Below are positions 25,887 through 35,132 of a DNA stretch of 64,000 nucleotides, piece by piece. The notes beneath the pieces were generated by a model, which had not been told where the DNA came from, did not search any database, and worked only from the letters and a program-made list of their open reading frames with translations. Within the stretch, counting starts at the first letter, position 1. Every line of letters begins with the position of its first letter. The DNA comes from Ga0077555 sp033764055. Lineage in GTDB: Bacteria; Pseudomonadota; Alphaproteobacteria; Rhizobiales; Hyphomicrobiaceae. The stretch spans positions 1-64,000 of the forward strand of contig JANRJI010000077.1 of the NCBI GenBank assembly GCA_033764055.1, written 5' to 3'. A program made the translations under genes and the position numbers.

Positions 25887-27641
25887 TCAGCTCCTGGAGC
25901 CCAGCCCCGCCAGCAGCCCTTTGGCCTTCTCCAGTGCGATGAACCCGTTCGAGGCGACGATCACCCTGTGGCGCTTGAGCAGCCCCATCCGGTGCATCGC
26001 CTCGCGCGGTTGCTTCTGCAGTCCAGAGATCACCAGGCGGCTGTCGTGCTTGGCCAGGTCGGTTGCCAGGTCCTCGAGTGCCGAGAGCGCCGTCGCATCG
26101 ACCAGTGGCACGTCGCGCATCCTGAGAATGAGGACCTTTGGGTAGGCCGGGCTGTTGCGCAGCGTGTCGACCACCGTGCTGGCGCCTCCGAAGAACAGCG
26201 GTCCGCGCAGCGAAAGCACGCGAATGCCGACAGGCAGCGGCATCTCGGTCAGCACGGAGCGCGGGGTCGAGACGTCGTCCAGATCGCGGTCGTCGAGCCT
26301 TCCCTCGCCGACGCCGGCGATCGAGGCCTCCGACATACGATGCATGAACAGCATGCACGCCAGACCGAAGCCGACCCCGATGGCGACATTGAGATCGACC
26401 ACGACCGTCAGGACCAGCGTCGCGATCAGAACCAGGCGATCGTCGAATGGCGCCCGGGTGAGGAAATGCGACACCTCGTGATAGTCGATCAGGCGCCACG
26501 AGACGTTGAGCAGGACGGCGGCGAGGCACGGCAGCGCCAGGTACGATGCTGCCGGGGCGGCGAGCAGCATGAACAGCAGCACGAACACGGCGTGGAATAC
26601 ACCCGAAAGCGGCGTCTTGGCACCGGCAGAGATGTTCGTGCCCGTCCGCGCGATGACACCGGTGGCCGGGAGACCGCCGAACAGTGGCGAAGCGATATTG
26701 GCGATGCCCTGCCCCAGCACCTCCGCATTCGAGCGATGGCGCCCGCCTGTCTTGGCATCCGCCGCGACGGCCGACAACAACGACTCGACGCCGACCAGGA
26801 ACGCGATGGTGAAGGCCGACGGCAGCACGGCCGCGATCATCGACGGCGACAGGTCAGGAAGCTGCGGCACGGGCAGCGCGTTGGGGATGCCACCGAAGCG
26901 CGAGCCGATCGTGTCGACAGGCAGGCCGAAGGCCCAGGCGACGCCCGATGCGGCGACGACAGCGAACAGCAGACCGGGCCAACTCGGCCGCCATCGCCTC
27001 ATCAGCGAGATGACGGCCAGAGTGACGCCACCGACCAGAAGCGCGCTGGGATTGAAGGTCCCCTTGATCTCCCACAGCCCGGCAATCTTGTGCAGAAACT
27101 CTGGCGGAACGTCACCGTTCAGGCCAAGAAAGTCCTTCAACTGGCCAACGGCGATGATGATGCCGATGCCACTCGTGAAGCCCAGGATGACCGGCCCCGG
27201 AATATATTTGATGTAGGTCCCGAGCCGCAGCATCGCCGCGGCGACGAGCACGAAGCCGGCGAGGAACGTCGCGGTCATGAGGCCAGCCAGGCCGTGTGCG
27301 CCGATGATGTTGGCGATGATGACGATGAAAGCCGCAGCCGGCCCCCCGACCTGAAAGCGACTGCCCCCGAAAGCCGAGATGCAGAACCCCGCGACGACCG
27401 ATGTCACGAGGCCGCGATCCGGCGTGGCGCCTGCACCGATGGCGATCGCCATCGACAGCGGCAGCGCGAGGATTGCGACTGTCAGGCCAGCGATCAGATC
27501 GCTGCTCAGCCGCCCGATGCCGTAGCCCTCGCGCACGGCAATGACGAGCTTCGGCACGAAATGCGACCAGTAGGACGCGATCTTTGCGCCTGCCGCCGTC
27601 GACGGAGGCGGTAGCACCCCGCCGTGCTGTTGGTTCTGCAT
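25887..27641 (-). CDS. SulP-family anion transporter with STAS domain
   Basis: 584 residues. The membrane part (about 40-430) has the SulP hallmarks: DLIAGLTVAILALPLSMAIAIGAGATPDRGLVTSVVAGF, FQVGGPAAAFIVI and PVILGFTSGIGIIIAVGQ. The cytoplasmic STAS domain (about 460-570) has RMRDVPLVDATALSALEDL. It carries an inorganic anion such as sulfate or bicarbonate; specificity is not readable. No carbonic anhydrase or sulfur gene is adjacent. It follows the deacetylase on the same strand, but a strong hairpin separates the two. Confidence 0.93.
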   Translation of the reverse strand: MQNQQHGGVLPPPSTAAGAKIASYWSHFVPKLVIAVREGYGIGRLSSDLIAGLTVAILALPLSMAIAIGAGATPDRGLVTSVVAGFCISAFGGSRFQVGGPAAAFIVIIANIIGAHGLAGLMTATFLAGFVLVAAAMLRLGTYIKYIPGPVILGFTSGIGIIIAVGQLKDFLGLNGDVPPEFLHKIAGLWEIKGTFNPSALLVGGVTLAVISLMRRWRPSWPGLLFAVVAASGVAWAFGLPVDTIGSRFGGIPNALPVPQLPDLSPSMIAAVLPSAFTIAFLVGVESLLSAVAADAKTGGRHRSNAEVLGQGIANIASPLFGGLPATGVIARTGTNISAGAKTPLSGVFHAVFVLLFMLLAAPAASYLALPCLAAVLLNVSWRLIDYHEVSHFLTRAPFDDRLVLIATLVLTVVVDLNVAIGVGFGLACMLFMHRMSEASIAGVGEGRLDDRDLDDVSTPRSVLTEMPLPVGIRVLSLRGPLFFGGASTVVDTLRNSPAYPKVLILRMRDVPLVDATALSALEDLATDLAKHDSRLVISGLQKQPREAMHRMGLLKRHRVIVASNGFIALEKAKGLLAGLGSRS

Positions 27642-27754
27642 CCGATGGGCCCCGCGCGTTGGGACGACGAAAAGCGCAACGTCGGACTCTAGCGCCTCGG
27701 GTTGGCAATACTCAAGCGCTGCTCGTCATTTCCTTCGCGGTGCGCCATCAAATG

Positions 27755-27783
27755 CTTTCGGGCGGCCAATGGCCGCCCGAAAG
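27755..27783. terminator. 13-bp perfect hairpin between deacetylase and SulP genes
   Basis: CTTTCGGGCGGCC (27755-27767) and GGCCGCCCGAAAG (27771-27783) form a perfect stem with a 3-base loop, 52 bases past the deacetylase stop on the minus strand. There is no T-run on either side, so it may be a terminator or a 3'-end stabiliser. Confidence 0.55.
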
Positions 27784-27834
27784 CCCGTCGCAATACTCGG
27801 ATTTGACGATTGGGTCCGCCTGAACGGTTGACGC

Positions 27835-28725
27835 CTACTTTCCGACCTCGCTGATCGTCTTGACCACGCTCGAGGTCGGCCGCGAGCTGGCGCCGCTGAC
27901 CGGGCCCTTGATCTGGGTCGCCACCTGCGCGTCGTACTCGGCGATCGACTTGACCGTGCCCTTGGAGCGCACGTGAACCAGCTTGTAGCCATTGGCTTTC
28001 AGCTGGGTGAGCAGCTCGGAGGCGGCCTGTGCCGTGTTCTTCTGGAAGTCGTGCATCAGCACGATGCCTTTGCCGTGCTTCTCGAGCTTTTTCAGGATGG
28101 AGGGTACCAGCTTGTCGGTGCCCTTGAGCTTGAAGTCGAAGGAGTCGATATCGGTCGACCAGATGCCGAGATTGCGCTCGCCGACATACTTCATCATCTC
28201 CGGCGGATGGCGGAGCGCCGGGAACCTGAAGAAGGATCCGAGCTTGTCGCCGGCGTCGCCGAGACTGCGCCGCGCCGCGCTGATGCCCATCTCGATCTCG
28301 GCCTTGCGCTTGGCCTCGTCGATCTTGGGTGCGGAGAGGTCCTGGTGCGAGAATGTGTGCGTGCCGATGGTGTGGCCGGCCTCGGCGACCTGCCGCAGGA
28401 TATCGGGGTGCCACATCGAGTGCTTGCCGATGACGAAGAAGATTGCCTTCGCGCAATGCTCCTCGAGCGCCTTCAGGACCTGCTGCGTCGTGCCCGGCCA
28501 AGGACCGTCATCGAAGGTCAGAACCACCTCCTTGGCGCGCAGGAAGTCGTGATCTCGGAAGTGCTCGAAGCCGAACCCCGGCCCACCCGTGGTGTCGATC
28601 TCGACTACGCGGGAAACACCGAGGGCATTGGGATTCCCGGGGCAGTTGGCGTCGGCAGCCGTGGCCAGCGAAGCGAAGGCGGCAGCAGCCAGGGCGATGG
28701 ACGCCCAGCGGTTTGCCTTGAGCAT
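27835..28725 (-). CDS. Secreted polysaccharide deacetylase (NodB-type)
   Basis: About 296 residues. A signal peptide (MLKANRWASIALAAAAFASLATAADA) leads to an exported protein. Carbohydrate esterase family 4 motifs appear in order: VLTFDDGPWPG (metal Asp), HTFSHQDL (HxxxH), FFRFPALRHP, IWSTDIDSFDF and IVLMHDF. Such enzymes remove acetyl groups from GlcNAc-containing polymers such as peptidoglycan or exopolysaccharide. An in-frame ATG at 28746 would add seven residues; both have weak ribosome sites. A second NodB domain occurs in the RTX protein at 35.1 kb. Confidence 0.9.
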   Translation of the reverse strand: MLKANRWASIALAAAAFASLATAADANCPGNPNALGVSRVVEIDTTGGPGFGFEHFRDHDFLRAKEVVLTFDDGPWPGTTQQVLKALEEHCAKAIFFVIGKHSMWHPDILRQVAEAGHTIGTHTFSHQDLSAPKIDEAKRKAEIEMGISAARRSLGDAGDKLGSFFRFPALRHPPEMMKYVGERNLGIWSTDIDSFDFKLKGTDKLVPSILKKLEKHGKGIVLMHDFQKNTAQAASELLTQLKANGYKLVHVRSKGTVKSIAEYDAQVATQIKGPVSGASSRPTSSVVKTISEVGK

Positions 28726-29063
28726 GGTAGCGTTTCCCGGTTCCATGTTGATCCGTCTGTCGAGCAAGTGACACGAATTCGAAGCGCTTCGGCAAGGGTG
28801 CAGCGCAAACGCTGCCGCATTTCGTGACATATGTGGCATTAAATCAGCATCGAGGGCGGCAAATTCCGGTGAAATGGCGCCGGTGACAGCCCGAGGGTGG
28901 CCGGATCCCGCCCTGCTGACCGGACGCCCCGGTCGGGCGGCTGTCGATGTTCACGGCGTTGGATGACGTCGGCGGACCGGTTCGCCGTCGTTGATTCGCC
29001 GCTGAAACCGGGCAAGAGCCGGCAGCACGACGCGCGCCCTTGCGAACTGCAGCCCGCGCAGGC

Positions 29064-30215
29064 TCAGCCGCGCGGAACAACCTTCAACACGCTCCCGGCC
29101 GGCGCATCGGTGAGCAGCCAGACGGCACCGTCCGGTCCTTCCCGCACGTCGCGGATACGCTCGCGCCGGTCCCGGAGCAGAACCTCCTCGGCGACGACCT
29201 TCTCTCCGTCGAGCACGAGGCGGCGCAAGGTGCGGTCCAGCCCGCCGACGAGGAGATTGCCGCGCCACTGCGGGAACAGCGACGCCGTATAAAAGGCCAT
29301 GCCGGACGGGGCGATCGACGGATCCCAGTAGTAGACCGGCTGCTCCATGCCCTCCTTGTGGGTCGTCTCGTGCAGCCTGGCCCCTGAGTAGTCGATGCCG
29401 TAGCCGATGACGGGCCAGCCGTAGTTGGCGCCCCGTTTGACGATATTGATCTCGTCGCCGCCCTTCGGGCCGTGCTCGACGACCCAGAGACCGCCGGTCG
29501 ACGGGTGCAGCGCAGCCGACTGCGGATTGCGATGGCCATAGCTCCAGATCTCGGGACGTGCGCCGGCCCTGCCGACGAAGGGATTGTCGGGGGGCGCGCT
29601 CCCATCCGGCTCCAGCCGCACCACTTTGCCCCAATGGCGGGCGAGGTCCTGCGCGAATGCCATCTGGAAGCGCTCGCCGAGCGTCATGTAGAGCTTGCCG
29701 TCACGGCCGAAGAGCAGCCTGGAGCCAAAGTGCAATCCACCGGTGCTCGCCGGCTCCTGCCGGAAGATGACCGCCACATCGTCGAGCCGCTCCCGGCCCG
29801 GATCGAGCAACAGGCGGCCGCGTGCAAGCGCGGTGCCGTTCTGGCTGCCGCCCCGCGGCTCGGCAAACGCCAGATAGATGGTGCCGGTGGCCGCGAAATC
29901 CGGCGCCAGGACGACATCGAGCAGCCCACCCTGGCCGGTCGCCGCCACCTTGGGCACGCCCTCGACCGGTGGCAACAGGCGTCCGTCGCGCGTGACGATC
30001 CGCAATCGTCCCGGACGCTCCGTGACCAGCAGCCGCCCGTCGGGCAGAAACTGCAGCCCCCACGGGTGCTCGAGACCGCCGGCCATCTTGACGACACTGA
30101 CGGCCGTCGTCGGCGCCGCTGGCGCCTTGCTCTGCTCGGCGCTGGCCCGCGGCCCGGACGGGAGCAACAGCACGAGCAGCAGCCCGGCGCGCAGGAGGGC
30201 AGAGGTCGGCAGCAT
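29064..30215 (-). CDS. PQQ-dependent aldose sugar dehydrogenase-like protein, exported
   Basis: 383 residues with a signal peptide ending near ASAEQ. The six-bladed propeller of soluble glucose/aldose sugar dehydrogenases is seen in LEHPWGLQFLPDGRLLVTERPGRLRI, GQGGLLDVVLAPDF, GGLHFGSRLLFGRDGKLYMTLGE, WSYGHRNPQSAALHP and EHGPKGGDEINIVKRGANYGWP (YliI-like). It would oxidise sugars in the periplasm with PQQ. No pqq genes are in the window. The start MLPTSALL at 30215 is chosen because CGAGGAG precedes it. It is divergent from the ketopantoate reductase gene. Confidence 0.9.
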   Translation of the reverse strand: MLPTSALLRAGLLLVLLLPSGPRASAEQSKAPAAPTTAVSVVKMAGGLEHPWGLQFLPDGRLLVTERPGRLRIVTRDGRLLPPVEGVPKVAATGQGGLLDVVLAPDFAATGTIYLAFAEPRGGSQNGTALARGRLLLDPGRERLDDVAVIFRQEPASTGGLHFGSRLLFGRDGKLYMTLGERFQMAFAQDLARHWGKVVRLEPDGSAPPDNPFVGRAGARPEIWSYGHRNPQSAALHPSTGGLWVVEHGPKGGDEINIVKRGANYGWPVIGYGIDYSGARLHETTHKEGMEQPVYYWDPSIAPSGMAFYTASLFPQWRGNLLVGGLDRTLRRLVLDGEKVVAEEVLLRDRRERIRDVREGPDGAVWLLTDAPAGSVLKVVPRG

Positions 30216-30323
30216 CACGGGCTCCTCGCAGCAGATCGTTGTTTCGCACACGAGCATTGACGCCCGCATGGCCTTGACCAGTGATATGGGCGCAATCAGG
30301 CGCGCACGCGAGGGAGGCACTTC

Positions 30324-31256
30324 ATGAGGATCGCAATCATCGGCGTCGGGGCAATGGGCTCCGTCTACGCGGGGCTGCTGGCAGACAACGGCAAGCACGA
30401 CGTCTGGGCCGTCGACACCTGGAAAGACCATGTCGATGCGATCAACGCCAAAGGGCTCCGCGTCGAGGGCGCCTCGGGCGACCGCACGGTGCGGCTCAAT
30501 GCCACGACGAGCCCGGCCGACGTCAAGGACGCGGATCTCGTCATCATCGCCACGAAGGACGACGGCGTCACGGCGGCCGCCAGGGCCGCGCTCGCCATCG
30601 CCAAGCCGGACGCACCGATCCTGACCATCCAGAACGGCCTCGGCTCGGCCGACAGGGTCGCCGAGATCGTCGGCTCGAAGCGCATCATGATGGGCGTCGT
30701 CGGCGGCTTCGGCGCCTCGATGAAGGCTCCCGGGCATGCCCACCACAATGGCATGGAGTTTCTCCGCCTCGGCGAGATGGACGGCGGTCTGACCCCACGT
30801 CTCGAGACTGTGAAGAAGGCCTGGGAGTCTGGCGGCTTCAAGGTTCTCACCTTCGACGACATCCACAAGATGGTCTGGGAGAAGCTGATCTGCAATTGCA
30901 CCTACTCGGGCCCGTGCGCGCTGACCGGCTTGCGCGTCGGCGAGGTGCAGGCGAGTCCCAGCGCCTGGAGCGTAGCAGCCGCCTGCGCCAACGAGGCCTA
31001 TCTCGTCGCCATGGCACGCGGCATCAAGCTCGATTTCGACGACCCCGTCCGCTACGTGAAGGAATTCGGCCAGAAGATTCCGAACGCCCGGCCTTCGATG
31101 CTGCTCGACCACATGGCAGGCCGCCCTGCCGAGGTCGACAACATCAATGGCGCCATTCCACGCGAGGGCGCCAAGGTCGGCGTGGCGACACCCGTCAACT
31201 CGGTGGTGGTGGCGCTCCTCAAGGCGAAAGAGGCCGGCTTCAGGAAGCCCGGCTGA
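30324..31256 (+). CDS. Ketopantoate reductase family protein
   Basis: 310 residues. The NADP-binding motif is IAIIGVGAMGSVYAGLLADNG, TIQNGLGSADRV follows, and the catalytic Lys lies in MVWEKLICNCTYSGPCALTG. The C-terminal ApbA domain has SMLLDHMAGRPAEVDNINGAIPREG. PanE reduces 2-dehydropantoate in pantothenate synthesis, but many paralogues act on other 2-keto acids. With no pan genes nearby, the pathway is unproven. The ATG follows GGGAGG. Confidence 0.9.
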   Translation: MRIAIIGVGAMGSVYAGLLADNGKHDVWAVDTWKDHVDAINAKGLRVEGASGDRTVRLNATTSPADVKDADLVIIATKDDGVTAAARAALAIAKPDAPILTIQNGLGSADRVAEIVGSKRIMMGVVGGFGASMKAPGHAHHNGMEFLRLGEMDGGLTPRLETVKKAWESGGFKVLTFDDIHKMVWEKLICNCTYSGPCALTGLRVGEVQASPSAWSVAAACANEAYLVAMARGIKLDFDDPVRYVKEFGQKIPNARPSMLLDHMAGRPAEVDNINGAIPREGAKVGVATPVNSVVVALLKAKEAGFRKPG

Positions 31257-31481
31257 CCGTCGGGCACTGTCGAGCGCTTCAGGCGGACGGACAGGCGGCC
31301 GGCCACCCGCCCGCCCGCCACTCGGCCACGATCGATGCTTTCGCAGCACAACAGATATTCCGGCCTGACCGGACGGCGTTGGCGGAAATGCGGAAGGTCA
31401 TTCCACCGGACATGACTTTCCCGCTGCTGGCTGGCGCATCTATCGTGGTCCCGGCAGTCGCAGACAGGCGGGGTGCTTGAC

Positions 31482-31844
31482 GTGCCGACCGAGCTCGCGA
31501 GACTGATCGCAAGGTATCAATGGCTGCAGCAGGAGAGCAGTCGCCAGGGCACGGTCGCCAGCCGAAACGCGTCCCTGTCGATCGCCGACGCCCTTGACGC
31601 CGTATTCCTCGAGATCGTCAAGCACCCGACCCAGGATCCCTGGATCCGCTACCGGCAAATCGCCTTTCTGCTCGGTGTGATGGCAGACACCCGCGAAGGC
31701 CGCGTCCGGGCGGCACTCCGCGACCAGATCCTCGCGCATGTCAAACGCCTCACCGATCAACTGGGCGGCGCAGCTCCACCGCAGGCTCACCCCCCGCCGA
31801 TGGTTCAGCCTGGAAAGCTCAGGCGCGGTCGGCAGTCGAACTGA
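31482..31844 (+). CDS. Hypothetical protein
   Basis: About 120 residues, mostly helical, with a basic, Pro-rich tail. It has no signal peptide, membrane segment or recognisable motif (LARLIARYQWLQQESSRQGT, then SIADALDAVFLEIVKHPTQDPWIRYRQIAFLLGVM). The GTG at 31482 follows GGCGGGG at good spacing; a GTG at 31473 is also in frame. It lies 106 bases upstream of the TPR-cytochrome gene on the same strand. Confidence 0.55.
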   Translation: MPTELARLIARYQWLQQESSRQGTVASRNASLSIADALDAVFLEIVKHPTQDPWIRYRQIAFLLGVMADTREGRVRAALRDQILAHVKRLTDQLGGAAPPQAHPPPMVQPGKLRRGRQSN

Positions 31845-31950
31845 ACACCAGGTCGGTGCTCCCGCGACCGCCGCCATTGACCCTGCGCAAAGCCGATCCG
31901 AGGCGAACAGGCTTAGCTCGCGATCGCTGCGCTCCGGGGGGAACCACAAC

Positions 31951-32955
31951 ATGAGCCGCCTGCCAGACTTGGCCGCTTCTGCCCTGCTGCTGTGCCTGTC
32001 CACCGAGACCGCACTGGCACAGGTCGACGCCATCGAGGCCTGCCGGCGCGCATCGAGCCCCGAAGCCCGCTTGGCCGCGTGCACCGATGTCATCGGCGGC
32101 GCAAGCTACTCAGGCGAGGAGAAGGCTTTCGCCTTTCGCAATCGCGGCAGCCTCAGGGCCGCCGCAGGAGCCTACGACGCAGCCGTCGCCGATCTCAACG
32201 AGGCGGCCCGGCTGGCTCCCGACGATCATCAGGCCTTCCTTTGGAGGGCCCAGGCCCGCTTGGCCAAAGGGGATGTGGACGGCGCGCTTGCCGACTACGG
32301 CGAGGTGATCAGACTCAAGCCGGCACACGCCATCGGCTACGTGGGCCGGGGACATGCCCACCTCGTCAAGGGCAATGCTGCTCTCTCCATCGCCGACCTC
32401 ACCCAAGCCATTCGCCTCAATCCGACCGGCGCCAGCGCCTACAACAACCGCGGCCTCGCTCACAAGGCCCAGGGCGACCTCGTCCGTGCGGTCGAGGACT
32501 TTACGGCTGCGCTCATGCTCAACCCTATCTACGCGCTGGCCTACAACAACCGCGGCTATGCCTACGAGGCGCAGGGCCGAACGGCGGAGGCCATCGCCGA
32601 CTTTCGCAGCGCGCTGCTGATCGATTCCTCCCTCGTGGGCGCCAGGGATGGTCTGGCGCGGCTCGCGGCGCCCGGCGCTCTGGCGACCGAGAGCGAGCGT
32701 CTCGTCGCCGGCGGCAAGGCCCTCGCCGAGATGCACTGCAAGGGCTGTCATGCCATCGCCGACGAGGGCTGGAGCCCCAATCCGAAGGCTCCACTCTTCC
32801 GCACGCTGCATCATCGCCACCCGTTGCAGGCCTTGCGGGAGCCATTGACGCGCGGCATCGCCGCGCCGCACGACGAGATGCCGAAGTTTCGTCTGGCCGA
32901 CCCCGATATCGACAAGATCGTCGCCTACATCAACAGTCTTGGCCGCGGCCGCTGA
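31951..32955 (+). CDS. TPR-repeat protein fused to a mono-haem cytochrome c domain
   Basis: 334 residues. The signal peptide (about 1-23) ends TALAQ, so it is periplasmic. Five TPR units occupy about 60-230 (NRGSLRAAAGAYDAAVADLNEAARLAP, then RGLAHKAQGDLVRAVEDFTAALMLNP and others). A class I cytochrome c domain fills 250-334: haem site CKGCH at 263-267 and probable axial Met310 in HDEMPKF, with the closing helix DIDKIVAYINSLG. The fusion joins a protein-docking repeat to an electron-transfer module. The ATG at 31951 follows GGGGGGAA. Its redox partner is unknown. Confidence 0.88.
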   Translation: MSRLPDLAASALLLCLSTETALAQVDAIEACRRASSPEARLAACTDVIGGASYSGEEKAFAFRNRGSLRAAAGAYDAAVADLNEAARLAPDDHQAFLWRAQARLAKGDVDGALADYGEVIRLKPAHAIGYVGRGHAHLVKGNAALSIADLTQAIRLNPTGASAYNNRGLAHKAQGDLVRAVEDFTAALMLNPIYALAYNNRGYAYEAQGRTAEAIADFRSALLIDSSLVGARDGLARLAAPGALATESERLVAGGKALAEMHCKGCHAIADEGWSPNPKAPLFRTLHHRHPLQALREPLTRGIAAPHDEMPKFRLADPDIDKIVAYINSLGRGR

Positions 32956-32967
32956 CGCAGCCCGACC

Positions 32968-35040
32968 TCAGGCACGGGCTTTCCAGGCGCCGCCGAGACG
33001 CGCCTTGAGGTCGACGGCAGGCTCCGCGTGCCGTGGAGCGCCGGTAGCGCCGACGGCACGCGCCGGCCAGACACAGGGCTCGAACAATGCGAGCATCGAC
33101 GACGGAATGAAGCGCGTGCGGGATGCGAGCACGTGACGATCTCCGTTCCGCGCCTGCTGGTGCACGAAGAAGCGCTGCGGCACGAGAAGATGCAGCTCGT
33201 CCTTGGCGCGTGTCATCGCCACGTAGAGCAGCCGTCGCTCCTCCTCGATGTCCTCGGCTCGCCCCGTCGACATGTCGGACGGGATGCAGCCGTCAACGAC
33301 GTTCAGGATGTAGACGGCGGTCCATTCCTGGCCTTTCGCCGAATGGATCGTGGAGAGGATGAGGTAGTCCTCGTCGAGCAGCGGCGCGCCGGCCTCGTCG
33401 CTCGTGGCGTCAGGCGGGTCGAGCGTCAGCTCCGTCAGGAAACGCTCGCGTGTGGGGTACTGCGACGCGATGCGCACCAGTTGCTCGAGATCGCCGCTGC
33501 GCACGGCGGCGTCCGGGTAGCGCGCCTCGAGATTCGGCAGCATCCAGCTCCGTACCGCGTCGATCTCCTCCGGCCAACCAGCCTTGCGCTCGTGGAGCAG
33601 CTCCAGCAGTGCAACCAGGTCGGGCCAGCTCTCCAAGGCCGCGGCAGGGGGCCGGAAGATCGAGAGCGACACGAACGGCGGTCCGCTCGACGCCACGCGA
33701 TCGAAGGCTTTGGCAGCCGACTGGGGCCCGATGCCCGGCAGCATCTGGAGCACCCGGAACCCGACGACACGATCACGCGGGTTCTCGGCCCAGCGCAGCA
33801 CTGCCAGCAGATCCTTCACATGGGCCGCCTCGAGGAACTTGAGGCCACCGAACTTGACGAAGGGGATGTTGCGCTTCGCCAGCTCGATCTCGAGCATGCC
33901 GCTGTGATGCGATGTCCGGAACAGGACGGCCTGCGACTTCAAGGGCATGCCGGCCTCGCGATTGGCGAGGATGCGCTCGACGATGGCGCCGACCTGTGTC
34001 ACATCGCTCGATACCGTGACCAGCCGCGGCTTCTGGCCCGAGGCGCGCTCAGTGAACAAGTCCTTGGTGAAGCGCTCCCTGGCGAGTGCGATGACCGCGT
34101 TGGAGGCCGCCAGGATCGGCTCAGTCGAGCGATAGTTCTGCTCGAGCGTAATGACCTCAGCCGGCGGCGTGAACTGTAACGGCAGGTCAAGGATGTTGCG
34201 CACCGTCGCCGCGCGGAAGCCGTAGATCGACTGCGCATCGTCACCGACGGCCGTGAGGCCGCGCCCGTCCGGCTTGAGCCCGAGCAGGATCGCGGCCTGC
34301 AACGGATTGGTATCCTGGTATTCGTCGACGAGCACGTGGTCGAATAGCGCCCGCACATCGGCTGCCACCACCTCGGCGCGCATCGTCTCCGCCCAGTAGA
34401 GCAGCAGATCGTCGTAATCGAGCACGTCCTGGCCCTGCTTGGCGGCCACGTACCCGTCGAACAACCGGCGCAACTCCGCGCCGAACGCGGCACACCACGG
34501 GAAATGTCGCTCGAGCACCTCCTCCAGTGGCAGCCCCGAGTTGACCGCGTGCGAGTAGATCGCAAGGCATGTCGACTTGAGCGGAAAGCGCACCTCCTTC
34601 GCCGATAGCCCGAGGTCGTGCCGCACGAGGTTTATCAAGTCTGAGGCGTCCTCGCGGTCGTGGATCGAGAAGCCCGGCGACAGGCCGATCCGCGGCGCGA
34701 ATTGTCGAAGGAGACGTGCGCCGATGCCGTGAAACGTGCCGGACCAGGAAATCGCGCCCGCGACGCCGCGTCCCCGACCACCGAGAGTCCCATCGGCGAT
34801 CTGCGCGACCCGGCGTGTCATCTCGACAGCGGCCCGCCGCGAGAACGTCAGCAGCAGGATGCGGTTCGGGTCCGCACCGTTGACGATGAGGTGCGCGACG
34901 CGGCTCGCCAGCGTCGTGGTCTTGCCCGAGCCCGCGCCGGCTACGATCAGCAGCGGCCCGCATCCCGAGGCATTGCCCGGCACGATGCCGTGCTCGACGG
35001 CGCGTCGCTGCGCCGGATTGAGATTGGCCAGGTGCTTCAC
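32968..35040 (-). CDS. UvrD/Rep-family ATP-dependent DNA helicase
   Basis: 690 residues of superfamily 1A. NPAQRRAVEHG is the Q motif, IVAGAGSGKTTTLASR is Walker A, TFSRRAAVEMTRRV is motif Ia, VDEYQDTNPLQ is motif II, GDDAQSIYGFRAA is motif III, and TIHSAKGQEWTAVYI and RRLLYVAMTRAKDELHL are motifs V and VI. It is somewhat shorter than PcrA/UvrD and ends without their long C-terminal extension. The start is GTG at 35040. It likely acts in DNA repair or replication; a specific role is not shown by context. The stop is 12 bases from the convergent TPR gene. Confidence 0.94.
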   Translation of the reverse strand: MKHLANLNPAQRRAVEHGIVPGNASGCGPLLIVAGAGSGKTTTLASRVAHLIVNGADPNRILLLTFSRRAAVEMTRRVAQIADGTLGGRGRGVAGAISWSGTFHGIGARLLRQFAPRIGLSPGFSIHDREDASDLINLVRHDLGLSAKEVRFPLKSTCLAIYSHAVNSGLPLEEVLERHFPWCAAFGAELRRLFDGYVAAKQGQDVLDYDDLLLYWAETMRAEVVAADVRALFDHVLVDEYQDTNPLQAAILLGLKPDGRGLTAVGDDAQSIYGFRAATVRNILDLPLQFTPPAEVITLEQNYRSTEPILAASNAVIALARERFTKDLFTERASGQKPRLVTVSSDVTQVGAIVERILANREAGMPLKSQAVLFRTSHHSGMLEIELAKRNIPFVKFGGLKFLEAAHVKDLLAVLRWAENPRDRVVGFRVLQMLPGIGPQSAAKAFDRVASSGPPFVSLSIFRPPAAALESWPDLVALLELLHERKAGWPEEIDAVRSWMLPNLEARYPDAAVRSGDLEQLVRIASQYPTRERFLTELTLDPPDATSDEAGAPLLDEDYLILSTIHSAKGQEWTAVYILNVVDGCIPSDMSTGRAEDIEEERRLLYVAMTRAKDELHLLVPQRFFVHQQARNGDRHVLASRTRFIPSSMLALFEPCVWPARAVGATGAPRHAEPAVDLKARLGGAWKARA

Positions 35041-35132
35041 GACTTGGTCCGCTTGCCGCCGCCATCCGGCGAGGCACCGTCGTCGATTCGTGAGCAGTTC
35101 CCAAGGGGTGCGGCGCAGCTTTCCCGCGCAAA

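Noticed and set aside
25458..27614. A 718-codon open frame opposite lepA and SulP
   Set aside because: It crosses two well-supported genes and a gap and has no motif. It is a mirror of their codon bias.
28780..28791. 12-base palindrome CGAAGCGCTTCG upstream of the deacetylase
   Set aside because: Single copy, no known regulator match, and GC-rich palindromes of this size are expected by chance.
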